A DNA stretch of 64,000 bases, taken from NCBI GenBank assembly GCA_963721115.1, contig CAVRIA010000004.1:496001-560000 (forward strand). The letters are read 5' to 3'. The translations under genes and the position numbers were made by a program. Shown here piece by piece: positions 1 through 10,045 of the stretch; the first letter of the stretch is position 1, and each line of letters begins with the position of its first letter. The DNA comes from CAVRIA01 sp963721115. Its GTDB lineage: Bacteria; Desulfobacterota; Binatia; HRBIN30; CADEER01. Under the pieces are notes generated by a model, which did no database searches, had not been told where the DNA came from, and worked only from the letters and a program-made list of their open reading frames with translations.

Positions 1-1210
1 AGCGAGCTGCTGGACGCCGTCGACGCGTCGTTCGTCGCGCCGGCGCCGGGGCGCGGACAGCTCGAGCTGTTCGGCGCCGCCGGGCGATGCGGCCGAGGCC
101 GCCGGCCCATCGCGCCATCGCGTCGTCGTCCGCCATCCCCTGCAGCCCTTCAGCCCGCGCTACTTCGAGGGCGGCGAGCGGCTGTTCAGCTACGCCGACG
201 CCTACTTCCGCGGCGCCCGGGCCCTGGTGCAGCCGCGCTTGTCGGCGCCGCTCTTTCTGCGCCAGCCGCTGCCACCCGACGCCGACCCGGTCGACGCCGC
301 CGACGTCGAGGATCTGGTGCGCTTCTTTGCGAACCCCTCGAGGTTCTTTCTGCAGCGGCGGCTCGGGCTCTACCTCGGCGCCGACGCCGACCCGGTCGAC
401 GAGCGCGAGCCCATGCAGCTCGACGCGCTCGCCCGCTGGTCCATCGGCGACGTGCTTCTGCGACGCGCCGTCGGCGGTGCGAATCTCGAAGAGGCCTACG
501 CCTCGGTGCGCGCCGCCGGCCGCCTTCCCCTCGGCGTCCTGGCGCGCCTGACCTACGACGACCTGCGCCCGGAGGTCGAGGCGCTGGCAGCCGTCACCAG
601 CCGCGTCCGCAGCGGAGCCCGGCTCGATCCGGTGGAGATCGACGGGGTGATCGACGGGCTTCACCTGACCGGTACGCTGCGCGACGTCTGGTCCAGCGGG
701 CTCGTCCGCTTCCAGTTCTCCCGCCTCGGCGGGCGCTCCGAGCTGGCGCTCTGGATCCACCACCTGCTCCTCGGCTGGGCGGCGTCTCGCCGGACGCGGA
801 GTACGCTGATCGGCAGACCCGCCTCGGGCCGGGGCGCGGCGGTGGTGCAGTTCCGGCCGGTGGACGATCCGCAGGCGGTGCTGCGAGCGCTGATCGGCCT
901 CTATCGGGTCGGTCAGTGCATTCACTTGCCGCTGTTCCCGCGCACCTCGCGTGCCTATGTCGAGGCGCTGCTCCATGGCGATACGGAGGACCGGGCATGC
1001 TCGAAGGCTCTCGACCGGTACAGGGGCGCCGAGTACGCCGGCGCGCCGGGCGGCGAGGGCGAGGACGCCTATGTCGAACAGATCTACGGCCCGCCGCGCC
1101 AGCTGCCGTCCCCCGTGCGAATGCCGGCGACGGAGGGAGAGCTCTCCCTTGCCGCGGTCGCGCAGGCGGTGTTCGTCCCGCTTCTCGAGCATCGCGAGGA
1201 AGAACGGTGA
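1..1210 (+). CDS. recC: RecC, exonuclease V gamma subunit, 5' partial, frameshifted
   Basis: C-terminal ~400 residues of RecC, the subunit of the RecBCD helicase-nuclease that recognises Chi and splits the strands. The gene starts before the window. The typical block HPLQPFSPRYF is read at about 134-166, followed by LFSYADAYF and the ARLTYDDL and HHLLLGWA regions. Positions 1-90 (SELLDAVDASF, then LELFGAAG) are in a different frame from 115 onward, so there is a frame change near 90-115. The stop TGA at 1208-1210 overlaps the GTG start of recB, which fits a translationally coupled operon. No in-frame stop accompanies the frame change, so an assembly indel is as likely as decay. Confidence 0.85.
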   Translation, partial: ASCWTPSTRRSSRRRRGADSSSCSAPPGDAAEAAGPSRHRVVVRHPLQPFSPRYFEGGERLFSYADAYFRGARALVQPRLSAPLFLRQPLPPDADPVDAADVEDLVRFFANPSRFFLQRRLGLYLGADADPVDEREPMQLDALARWSIGDVLLRRAVGGANLEEAYASVRAAGRLPLGVLARLTYDDLRPEVEALAAVTSRVRSGARLDPVEIDGVIDGLHLTGTLRDVWSSGLVRFQFSRLGGRSELALWIHHLLLGWAASRRTRSTLIGRPASGRGAAVVQFRPVDDPQAVLRALIGLYRVGQCIHLPLFPRTSRAYVEALLHGDTEDRACSKALDRYRGAEYAGAPGGEGEDAYVEQIYGPPRQLPSPVRMPATEGELSLAAVAQAVFVPLLEHREEER

Positions 1211-4200
1211 AGAGACTGGACCCGCTCAGCGTGCCCCTGCAGGGGACGCGCCTGATCGAAGCCAGCGCCGGCACCGGCAAGACGTACACGATCACCACTC
1301 TCTACGTGCGCCTGCTCCTCGAGCTCGAGCTCCCGGTGGGGCAGATCCTGGTGGTGACCTACACCAACGCCGCCACCGCGGAGCTGCGGGATCGCATCCG
1401 CCGCCGCCTGCGTGCGGCGCTGGAGCTTCTCGAGGCGGGCGATGCGGGGAACCGCGAGGGCGACGCGCTGCGCGAGCTTCTCGAGCGCCGCATCACCCGG
1501 CGCGACGCCGACCGGCGCCGGCTGACCGCGGCGATCCACGCCTTCGACGACGCCGCGATCTTCACCATCCACGGCTTCTGCCAGCGCGTGCTGCAGGAGA
1601 ACGCCTTCGAGAGCGGCGCCTCGTTCGACGTGCAGCTGGTGACGGATCAGACGCCGTTGCGCGACGAAATCGCGCGCGACTTCTGGGCGCGCGAGCTGTA
1701 CGGAGCGCCGGAGGAGCTGGCCGCCTACCTGAGCGCCCAAAGGGTGACACTCGATCAGTTCTCCGGCTTGGCGGCGAAGGCGATCGCCAACCCGCACGTG
1801 CCCTTTCTGCCCGATCGCGACCCGCGCCGGCCGCGCCGGACGCGGTCGCCGCCGAGATCGAGCGCTGGCGCCGGGCGCACGCGGCGGCGGCGGAGATCTG
1901 GCGGGAGGAGGGCGACAAAATCATCGAGCTCCTGTGCCGCGGCGATGTTCTCAAAAAATCCGGGTACCGCCCGGAGACGATTCGCAGCAGCGGGGTTCGC
2001 GAGCTCGACGCGTTCCTGGATGCCCGGAGTCGCCGCGGGCACGCCGTGCGACTTCGCCGACAAGCTCACCACCGCCGCTCTTCAGCAGGGGACGAAGAAG
2101 AATAGGGAGACGCCGCGGCATCGCTTCTTCGCCGCCTGCGACGAGCTGCACGCGGCGCAGCAGGCGCTGGAGGCGCGCCTCGGCGACCGCCTGATGCAGC
2201 TGCGCCTCGACCTCGTCGACTACGCGCGGGGCGAGGTGCGCAGGCGGATGGAGGAGGCGAACACCCAGTCCTTCGACGATCTTCTGCACCGCCTCGACGA
2301 GGCGCTGGCGGGCCCGGCCGGAGCGGCGCTGGCGGAGCGCATACGCGGCCGCTTCCGCGCCGCGCTCATCGACGAGTTCCAGGACACCGATCCCGTGCAG
2401 TACCGCATCTTCGAGCGCCTCTACCGGGGCGGGGAGGGCGGCCTCTTCCTGATCGGCGACCCCAAGCAGGCGATCTACGCCTTCCGCGGCGCCGACGTGT
2501 TCGCCTACATGCAGGCCAAGCGCGACGCCGCGAAGCCGGTCTACACCCTCGACACCAACCGGCGCTCCGGACCGCGCCTGCTCGCCGCGATCAACTCCGT
2601 CTTCGCCCTCGGCGAGGATCGCGCCCCGTTCGTCTTCGACGAGATTCCGTTCACACCGATGCGCCCCGCGCCGGACGCCGCCGACGCCCTCGGCGGCTCG
2701 GTCAGCCGGCCGGCCCCCGCTGCAGATCCTCTTCGTGCCGCGGCCGTCAGGCAAGCGTCCCATCAACAAGGGGTGGGCCGATGACAACCTGCCGCGACTG
2801 GTGGCGGCGGAGATCGCCCGCTTCCTCGCCTGCGGCGCGACGATCGAGGGCCGCGAGGTCGATCCGGGCGACATCGCCGTGCTCTGCCGCAAGAACAAGC
2901 AGGCGGCTCGGGTTCAGGAAGAGCTGCGCGGGCTCGCGATCCCGAGCGTCCTGCAGGGCGACGCCAGCGTCTTCGACTCGCCGGAGTGCGGCGAGCTGGA
3001 GCGGGTGCTGCGCGCGATGGCGGAGCCGACGGACGCGGCGGCGCTGCGCGCGGCGCTGGTCACGCCGCTGTGCGGCCTCGGCGGCGCCGACCTCTTCGCG
3101 CTGAAGGACGACGAGGCGGGCTGGGACGGCTGGGTGCGGCGATTTCAGGAGTGGTCCGAGCGCTGGAGAGCGGACGGCTTCATGCCCGCCTTCCGCCGCA
3201 TGCTCGACGGCTGCGACGCGCCGCCGCGCCTGCTGGCGCTGACCGACGGCGAGCGGCGGCTGACCAACGTTCTCCACCTCGGCGAGCTCCTGCAGACGGC
3301 GGCGGCGGAGACCCGACGCGGTCCGCTCGGCCTGGTCGAGTGGCTCGCCGAGATGCGCGTCGACGCCGCAGCCCGCGGCGAGATGGCCGGCGAGGCCGCC
3401 CAGATGCGGCTCGAGAGCGACGCGGACGCACTGAAGCTGACGACGGTCCACAAGAGCAAGGGCCTCGAGTACCCGATCGTCTACTGCCCGTTTCTGTGGG
3501 ACGGCAAGCTCCTGTACGGGGAGGACGAGACCTGCCTGCGCTTTCACGCGCCGGACGGAACGCTGACGATGGACCTGGGCTCGGTGCAGCGGGACGAGCA
3601 CCGGCGACTCGCGGAGCGCGAAGCGCTGGCCGAGAGCCTGCGCCTGCTCTACGTCGCGCTCACCCGCGCCAAGCACCGCTGCAGCGTCGTCTGGGGGGCC
3701 TTCAAAGAAGCGAAAACCTCGGCTCTCGGCTACCTCCTGCACCAGCCGCCGTCGCTGCCTGCGGGGGAGAGCGCCGAGACGGCCGCGAAGGAGCACGTCG
3801 GCTCGCTCGACGACGAGGCGATGCGCGCCGAGCTGCAGGCACTGGTCGAGCGCTCCGGGGGGAGCGTCGAGGTCGAGCTGCTGGCGGACGAGCCGGGGCC
3901 GATCTGGACGGGGGGGAGGGCGCCGAACGCCGGCGAGCTGAGCTGCCGCGTCGCCAGCCGCAAGGTGGAGCTGACGTGGAGAACGTCGAGCTTCTCGCGG
4001 CTCGCGGCGTCCGGAGGGATCAGTCGCCCGGCCGAGGAGGGACGCGATCGCGACGAGATCGAGGAGGAGATCGCGGAGGGCGCGCGGCGCCGCGGCGGAG
4101 CGCGCCGTGGTCCTGCACGAGCTGCCCTCGGGAGCGCGGCCGGGGCAGATGGTGCACGAGCTCCTCGAGCACCTCGATTTTCCCGCCGCCGAGGGCGAGG

Positions 4201-4888
4201 TGCTCGCCTCCGCGGTCGACAGCGGCGCTGCGCCGCTACGGGATGGATCCCGTCTGGGCCGAGCCGCTGCGGCGCGCCGTGACGGATGTCCTCGACACGC
4301 CCCTCGACGCCGCCGCGGAGCCGCTGCGCCTGCGGCTGGTCGAGAAGCAGCGGCGGCTGAGCGAGCTGCAGTTCACCTTTCCGGTCAGCGCCGAGGGGAA
4401 GCGGCCGGTTGACCAGCCGCGCGCTGGCGGATGTCTTTGCCCGGCACGGGCGACCGCCGCTGCCGCCGCAGTACGCGCAGCGCCTGCGCGGCCTCGGCTT
4501 CGCCCCGCTGGCCGGCTTCCTGACCGGCTTCATCGACCTGGTCTTCGAGCACGGCGGGCGCTGGTATCTGGTCGACTACAAGTCGAACCTGCTCGGCGCG
4601 CGGCCGCGCGACTACGGCGCCGATCGGTTGGTCGACGCGATGGCGCGCCACCACTACTTCCTGCAGTACCACCTCTACGCCGTGGCGCTGCATCGCCATC
4701 TCTCCCTGCGGCTCGCCGGCTACGACTACGAGCGCGACTTCGGCGGCGTGTACTACCTCTTCCTGCGCGGCATGGCCCCCGCCCATCCCTTCGGCTGCGG
4801 CGTGTTTCGCGACGTTCCGCCGCGCGCCCTGATCGAGGACCTCTCCGCGCTGCTCGCCGCCGGCGCCGACGTGGAGGAGCGGACGTGA
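1207..4888 (+). CDS. recB: RecB, exonuclease V beta subunit (helicase-nuclease), multiple frameshifts
   Basis: UvrD-type helicase with a C-terminal RecB nuclease domain; it unwinds and degrades double-strand ends together with RecC and RecD. Visible motifs: Walker A EASAGTGKTYT near 1258, TIHGFCQRVL near 1564, DEFQDTDPVQ near 2371, IGDPKQAIYAFRGAD, TVHKSKGLEYP near 3445, LYVALTRAKH near 3650, and the nuclease motifs GFIDLVF and LVDYKSN near 4525-4590 with QYHLYAVALHR. The reading frame changes near 1830, 2050, 2710, 4100, 4225 and 4407; between changes the sequence is stop-free and well conserved. The GTG start at 1207 overlaps the recC stop; the stop TGA 4886-4888 overlaps the recD start. 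Either a heavily indel-affected assembly or a recently inactivated gene. Confidence 0.85.
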
Positions 4889-6807
4889 CGCCCGCCCTGC
4901 GCGATCTGCGGGAGGCGGGAGCTCTGTCGCCTCTCGACGAGCATTTCGGGCGGGCCATGGCGCGGCTCGCCGGGGACGCGCGGCCGGAGATCGAGCTGGC
5001 GGCGGCGCTGGCGAGCCGCGACGTGGGCAACGGGCACGTGTGCCTGGATCTGCGGCGCCTGGCCGAGGGGCCGGTGCTGGCGGACGAGAGCGGGGTGCCC
5101 GTGGTGGGGCTGTCGTGGCCGGACGCCGCGGCGTGGCTGGCGGCGCTGCGCGAGAGCCCGCTGGTCGGCGGCGCCGGCGGCGTCGCGCCGCTCGTGCTCG
5201 ACGCCGCCGGGCGGTTGTACCTGCGGCGCTACTGGGAGTACGAGCGGCGGCTGGCGGAGGCGATCCGGGCGCGCGCCGCGGCGCTCGACGAGTCGTCCGA
5301 TCCGGCCCTGCTGCGCGAGGTCCTGCAGCGATTGTTCTCGGGCCCGGGATCGGCCGAGCCGGACTGGCAGCGCCTGGCGGCGCTCACGGCGGTGCGGCGC
5401 AAGCTCTGCGTCATCTCCGGGGGCCCCGGCACGGGCAAGACGTACACGGTCGTGAAGATCCTCGCCCTGCTCACCGAGCTCTGCCAGCGCAGCGGCCGGC
5501 GCCCGCTCCGCGTGACGCTGGTGGCGCCGACGGGAAAGGCCGCGGCGCGGCTGGTGGAGTCGATTCGAAGCGCCAAGGCGACGCTCGACTGCTCCGATCG
5601 GGTCAAAGAGGCGATTCCCGAAGAGGCGGCGACGATTCACCGCTGTCTCGGCGCGTACCGCGACCGCGCCACGCGCTTCCGCCACAACGCCGACAACCCG
5701 CTCGCCACCGACATCGTGCTCGTGGACGAGGCGTCGATGGTCGACCTGGCGCTGATGACCCGACTGGTCGACGCGGTGCCGGCGCACGCCCGTCTCGTTC
5801 TCCTCGGCGACAAGGACCAGCTCGCGTCGGTCGAGGCGGGGGCCGTTCTCGGCGACATCTGCAACACCGGCGCGCCGCGCTCCTACTCGCGCGCCTTCGT
5901 CGACAGCGCGGCGCAGATCTCGGGCGACGACCTGCCGCTCGACCCCCAGGCGCCGCCCGAGACCGGGATCTGGGACTGCATCGTCGAGCTGACCCGCAGC
6001 TATCGCTACGAGAAGGCGAGCGGCATCGGGGCCCTGGCCGCCGCGATCAATCGCGGCGACCCGGAGGCGGCGCTCGGCCATTCTCGAATCCGGCGGCGCG
6101 TCCGGCGTGTCGCGCCGCGAGCCGGCGCCGGACGGCGCCCTCGGCGACGAGCTGCGCCGCGCGGCCCTGCGCGGCTTCGCCGCGGCGGCGGGTGGCGGCA
6201 GCGAGGAACAGCGCCTGCCGCTCGCTCGAGCGTTTCCGCGTTCTCTGCGCGCATCGGCGCGGCGCGCACGGCGTCGAGACGACCAACGACCGGATCGAAC
6301 GGGCGCTCGTCGAAGAGGGGATCGTGCGGATCGACGGCCCGACCTACGCCGGCCGGCCGATCATGGTCACGCGCAACGACTACCAGGTCGGGCTCTTCAA
6401 CGGCGACGTCGGCCTGATCGTGGCCAACGAGCGGCCGAGAAGGGGGCCGGGTGGCGGTGTTCCTCTCCTCGAAAGGGTCGCCGCGCCGCCTGTCGCCGTC
6501 GCGGCTGCCGCCGCACGAGACCGTCTTCGCCATGAGCGTGCACAAGAGCCAGGGCTCGGAGTTCGACGAGGTGGCGGTGCTGCTTCCGGAGCGCCTCTCG
6601 CCCGTCGTCTCGCGCGAGCTGCTGTACACGGCGGTCACGCGCGCCCGCCGCCGGGTGACGGTGTACGCGACGCGCGACGTCGTCGCCCAGGCCATCGCCC
6701 GGCCCATCGAACGCGCCTCCGGCCTGCGAGACGCGCTGTGGGGAGAGAGACACGCTGTTAGGGGGTTAGGGATCACGACCCTAACAGCCAACCCCCTAGC
6801 CCCTTAA
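4885..6807 (+). CDS. recD: RecD, exonuclease V alpha subunit (5'-3' helicase), frameshifted
   Basis: Superfamily 1B helicase of RecBCD. Walker A GGPGTGKTYT is near 5420, VLVDEASMVDLALM near 5720, LLGDKDQLASVEAGAVLGD near 5800, and the C-terminal motifs SVHKSQGSEFDEV near 6537 and ELLYTAVTRARRRV near 6616. Frame changes occur near 6080, 6225 and 6435. The GTG start at 4885 overlaps the recB stop. The last ~20 codons (after GLRDALWGE) run through an inverted repeat and do not look like RecD, so the original stop may have been lost or the end replaced by repeat sequence. Confidence 0.85.
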
Positions 6808-6812
6808 CACCC
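6757..6812. repeat. Inverted repeat (GTTAGGG/CCCTAAC) at the recD end
   Basis: Stem GTTAGGG (6765-6771) pairs with CCCTAAC (6779-6785), with more G-rich then C-rich repeats outside (TTAGGGG before, CCCCCTAGCCCC after). It lies inside the last recD codons and before the next gene. It could act as a transcription barrier between recD and the downstream gene; there is no clear T-tract. Confidence 0.5.
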
Positions 6813-6856
6813 TGCACCTTGACAGTTCCCTCGCTTCGCGCGACGACAGGCGGTCG

Positions 6857-8014
6857 ATGGTGCAGACGATCAAGGATCGCACGGCGATCGTGGGGCTCGG
6901 GCAGACGGCGTTCGCCAAGGGCCTGGAGGACAGCGAGCTGTCGCTCGCCTGCCAGGCGATCTCGGCGGCGATCGACGACGCCGGCCTGCGTCCACAGGAC
7001 GTCGACGGCCTGGCGATGTTCTCGATGGAGAACGGGCGCGAGGTGGAGGTGGCGCGCAACGTCGGCCTCGGCGACGTCACCTTCTTTTCGCAGATCGGCT
7101 ACGGCGGCGGCGCCGGCTGCGCCACCGTCGGCCACGCCGCGATGGCCGTCGCCACCGGGCAGTGCGAGGTGGCGGTGGCCTGGCGGGCGCGCAAGCGCGC
7201 CGCCAAGGCGAGCCGCCCCTGGGCGCAGGTCGGCCAGCGCCTCGAAGGGGCGACGCAGTGGTCGCGGCCGTTCGGCCTGCTGCGGCCGGTCGACGAGATC
7301 GCCATGCTGGCGCGCCGCTACATGCACGAGTTCGGCGCCACGCGCGACCACCTGGCCAACGTCGCCCTGGCGTTCCGCAAGCACGCCAACCGCAACCCGC
7401 GCGCGACGATGTACGAGAAGAAGCTGACGCGCGAGCAGTACATGCAGGCGCGCTGGATCTCGGAGCCGCTGTGCCTGTTCGACAACTGCCTGGAGACGGA
7501 CGGCGCGCTGGCCGTGGTGATCACGTCGGCCGAGCGCGCCCGCGACCTGAAGCAGAAGCCGGCCTACATCCACGCGTTCGCGCAGAGCATCCCGCGCCAG
7601 CACCAGGTGATGACCAACTACTTCTGCGACGATCCGCTGCTGGGACCGTCCTGGACGTGCGCGCGGCTGCTGTGGGAGCACAGCGACTTCCAACCCGCAG
7701 ACGTTCCGGTGGCGCAGCTCTACGACGCTTTCAGCCCGCTCATCCCGCTTTCCCTGGAGGGCTACGGCTTCTGCGGCCGCGGCGAGGGGGCGGCGTTCAC
7801 CGAGGGAGGCAGCCTGGAGTGGCCCGGCGGGCGGCTGCCGACCAACACCTCCGGCGGCGGCATGTCGGAGGCCTACGTGCACGGCTTCAATCTCGTGCTC
7901 GAGGGCGCCCGCCAGATGCGCGGCACCTCGGTCTGTCAGGTCGAGGGCGCGGAGTGCTGCCTGGTGACCAGCGGCGAGGGCGTGCCGACGAGCGCGCTGC
8001 TGCTGCGGAGGTAG
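6857..8014 (+). CDS. Thiolase-like protein (lipid-transfer/SCP-x type, Ltp aldolase-like)
   Basis: 385-residue thiolase-fold protein starting VQTIKDRTAIVGLGQTAF and ending with the C-terminal thiolase block TSGEGVPTSALLLRR. The stretch TNTSGGGMSEAYVHG is the usual Gly-rich C-terminal region of the family. It resembles the non-condensing SCP-x/Ltp branch rather than a classical acetyl-CoA acetyltransferase: no classical C-S-S-G-L nucleophile block is seen. It is followed after 4 bases by a DUF35 protein; in steroid side-chain degradation such pairs (Ltp2 with the DUF35 part of ChsH2) form retro-aldolases acting on CoA thioesters. That role is inferred from pairing and family only. Confidence 0.8.
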   Translation: MVQTIKDRTAIVGLGQTAFAKGLEDSELSLACQAISAAIDDAGLRPQDVDGLAMFSMENGREVEVARNVGLGDVTFFSQIGYGGGAGCATVGHAAMAVATGQCEVAVAWRARKRAAKASRPWAQVGQRLEGATQWSRPFGLLRPVDEIAMLARRYMHEFGATRDHLANVALAFRKHANRNPRATMYEKKLTREQYMQARWISEPLCLFDNCLETDGALAVVITSAERARDLKQKPAYIHAFAQSIPRQHQVMTNYFCDDPLLGPSWTCARLLWEHSDFQPADVPVAQLYDAFSPLIPLSLEGYGFCGRGEGAAFTEGGSLEWPGGRLPTNTSGGGMSEAYVHGFNLVLEGARQMRGTSVCQVEGAECCLVTSGEGVPTSALLLRR

Positions 8015-8018
8015 AGCG

Positions 8019-8453
8019 ATGGCGACGGGATTCGTACTGCCCGACCCGGAAGACCCGGACGGCCAGCCCTTCTGGCAGGGCACCGCGCGCGGCGAGCTTC
8101 TGGTGCAGAAATGCGCCGAGTGCGGGCGGCGCCGGCTGCCGCCGCGGCCGATGTGCTTCGCCTGCCGCTCGCTGCGCCACGAGTGGGAGCCGCTGTCCGG
8201 GCGCGGAACCATCTGGTCCTATGTCGTCGCCCATCCGCCCCTGCTGCCGGCGTACGCCGAGCTGGCGCCGTACAACGTGATCACGGTGGCGCTGGAGGAG
8301 GACCCGACGCTCCGTCTGGTGGGCAACCTGGTCGCCTCGCCGCAGGGCGCCATCAACGAGATCGACCCGTCGACGATCCGCATCGGCGAGCCGGTGCGGG
8401 TGGTCTACCAGCAGGTCGAGGACGTCTTCCTGCCGCGCTGGATGAGAGCCTGA
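8019..8453 (+). CDS. Zn-ribbon/OB-fold DUF35 protein, partner of the thiolase-like protein
   Basis: 144-residue protein with an N-terminal rubredoxin-like zinc ribbon (CAEC near residues 32-35, CFAC near 48-51) followed by an OB fold (GRGTIWSYVVAHPP, then VRVVYQQVEDVFLPRW). DUF35 proteins bind acyl-CoA and complex with thiolase-like enzymes. The ATG lies 4 bases after the preceding stop with GGAGG just upstream, so the two genes are co-translated. Co-occurrence supports a two-subunit acyl-CoA lyase or transferase. Confidence 0.85.
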   Translation: MATGFVLPDPEDPDGQPFWQGTARGELLVQKCAECGRRRLPPRPMCFACRSLRHEWEPLSGRGTIWSYVVAHPPLLPAYAELAPYNVITVALEEDPTLRLVGNLVASPQGAINEIDPSTIRIGEPVRVVYQQVEDVFLPRWMRA

Positions 8454-8486
8454 GAAGAGAGGATCCCATGGCGGCCTGAGGCGCGG

Positions 8487-9870
8487 TCAGCGCGCCGCCG
8501 GCTCGCACTCCCAATCGCGCAGGTGCTGGGTCGCCGCGATGATGGCGGTAGAGGGGAGGCCCTGGCGGCGGCATTGCGCTTCGAACTCGTCGACCGCCGC
8601 CGGCGCCGGCACGCCCTCGCCGGGATCCTCGCCGAGGTCGTAGAGTGCCGGCCCCTCGCGGCGCACGAGCAGCTTGGTGCTCGCCGGCGATCGCCGCCGT
8701 GACGTTCTGCCGATAGCGCGGCTGCATGTCGGCCAGGTGCGGGTAGTGGAAGTGCTCGGCCAGCGCGATCGGATGCTCGGCGCGCCAGCCGGCGTCGAGG
8801 ATCGTGCCGCCGAGATCACCGCCCCCGCCGATGGCCCGGATCAGACCGAACAGATCGCGCGTGCTGACCACGTCGTCCACCACCCCGGCGTCCCGCCCCG
8901 GGTGGTGGATCCACAGCGGCACGTGCAGGTGGGTGTCGTAGACGGAGGCGTCGTGCAGGTAGAGATCGTGCTCGCCGAAGGCCTCGCCGTGGTCGCTGGT
9001 GACGATCAGCACCGCGTCGTCGAGCAGCCCGTCCGCACGCGCCGCCTCGTAGAAGTCGCACAGCTTCTCGTCCATCAGCTCGATGGCGCGGTGGTAGCGG
9101 CCGAGCAGCAGCCGGCGGTTGATCTCGGAGAGTCGAAAGCCGGGCTTCAGGTAGGTGTGCGAGCCGAGACGCGACATGGCCCACGGGAAGAGCAGGTTCT
9201 CGACGCAGCCGCGCGGGGTTCGAAACGGGCGCAGGATCGAGCCCGGCGTGGGAGGGTAGGGGGCGTGGACGTCGTACAGGTTGGCGAACAGGAAGTAGGG
9301 CGTTCCGGAGCTCCGGTGCTGCCGCATGCGGCCGAGGACGTGGCCGAGCGCCAGGCGGTCGGCGGGCATCAGGGCGCGCGCGAACGTCGACAGGAAGCGG
9401 CGGCTCTGCTGCTGGGCGGGGTGAAAGAACCCCGTGCTGCGGACGTGGCGCCGGAAGCGCGGCTTGGCGGCGGCGAGGAAGAGCGCGAAGGGATTCCAGG
9501 CGCCGGCCTCCGACATCGGTTGCGCGCGGTGCCGAAAGCCGCGCATGAGGCCGGGGATGGAGCCGTCGAACATGAAGTTGCGCGTGACGCTCTCGGTCTC
9601 GTATCCCGCCGCGGACAGCAGCTCCGCGACGGTCGGCGCGGCGCCGGCATAGGCCATGTGCCCGAAGCGCGCCCCGTGCTGGGAGGGGAGGAGGCCCGTG
9701 AAGATGCTGGCGTGGGTCGGCAGCGTCCAGCACTCCGTGGCATAGGCGCGGCGAAAGAAGGTCGTCTCGCCGCTCAGGCGGTCGAGAAAGGGAGTGCGAG
9801 CGCCGCAACCCCCGCACGAAGCGAGGGAGCGCGCGCGCATCGAATCGACGACCAGCAGGACGACGTTCAT
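8487..9870 (-). CDS. Sulfatase-like hydrolase (alkaline phosphatase superfamily), one frameshift
   Basis: Begins MNVVLLVVDSMRARSL and carries the metal-binding Asp pair, TSDHGEAFGEHDLYLHD and LHVPLWIHHPG, as in sulfatases and phosphonate monoester hydrolases. The nucleophile region reads CWTLPTHASIFTGL. The canonical C-x-P-S-R signature for formylglycine is absent; a Thr in the TLPTHAS motif is the likely nucleophile, as in phospho-transferases and hydrolases of this superfamily. The frame changes near 8685, after NVTAAIAGEH; the second part (KLLVRREGPALYDLGEDPGE) completes the usual C-terminus. A GTG at 9888 is an alternative start. It is antisense and convergent to the DUF35 gene. Confidence 0.75.
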
Positions 9871-10045
9871 GTGCAAAGGGGGCGCCACCCATTGCCGGCG
9901 CCGCGAGAAATCTATTGCACGAATCTATCAAAATGCCTACAAGTATCGAATCAGAAGATACCCGGAGGGCAAACGCCGGTCTCGCGGGATGTGTCCGGAC
10001 GGGACCGTGACATCGCGCCGCGCCGCGTGATAGGGGCTTGGCGTT

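Noticed and set aside
1207..6807. Programmed ribosomal frameshifting in recB and recD
   Set aside because: Changes are numerous, in both directions and without slippery heptamers or downstream structures; assembly indels or decay explain them better.
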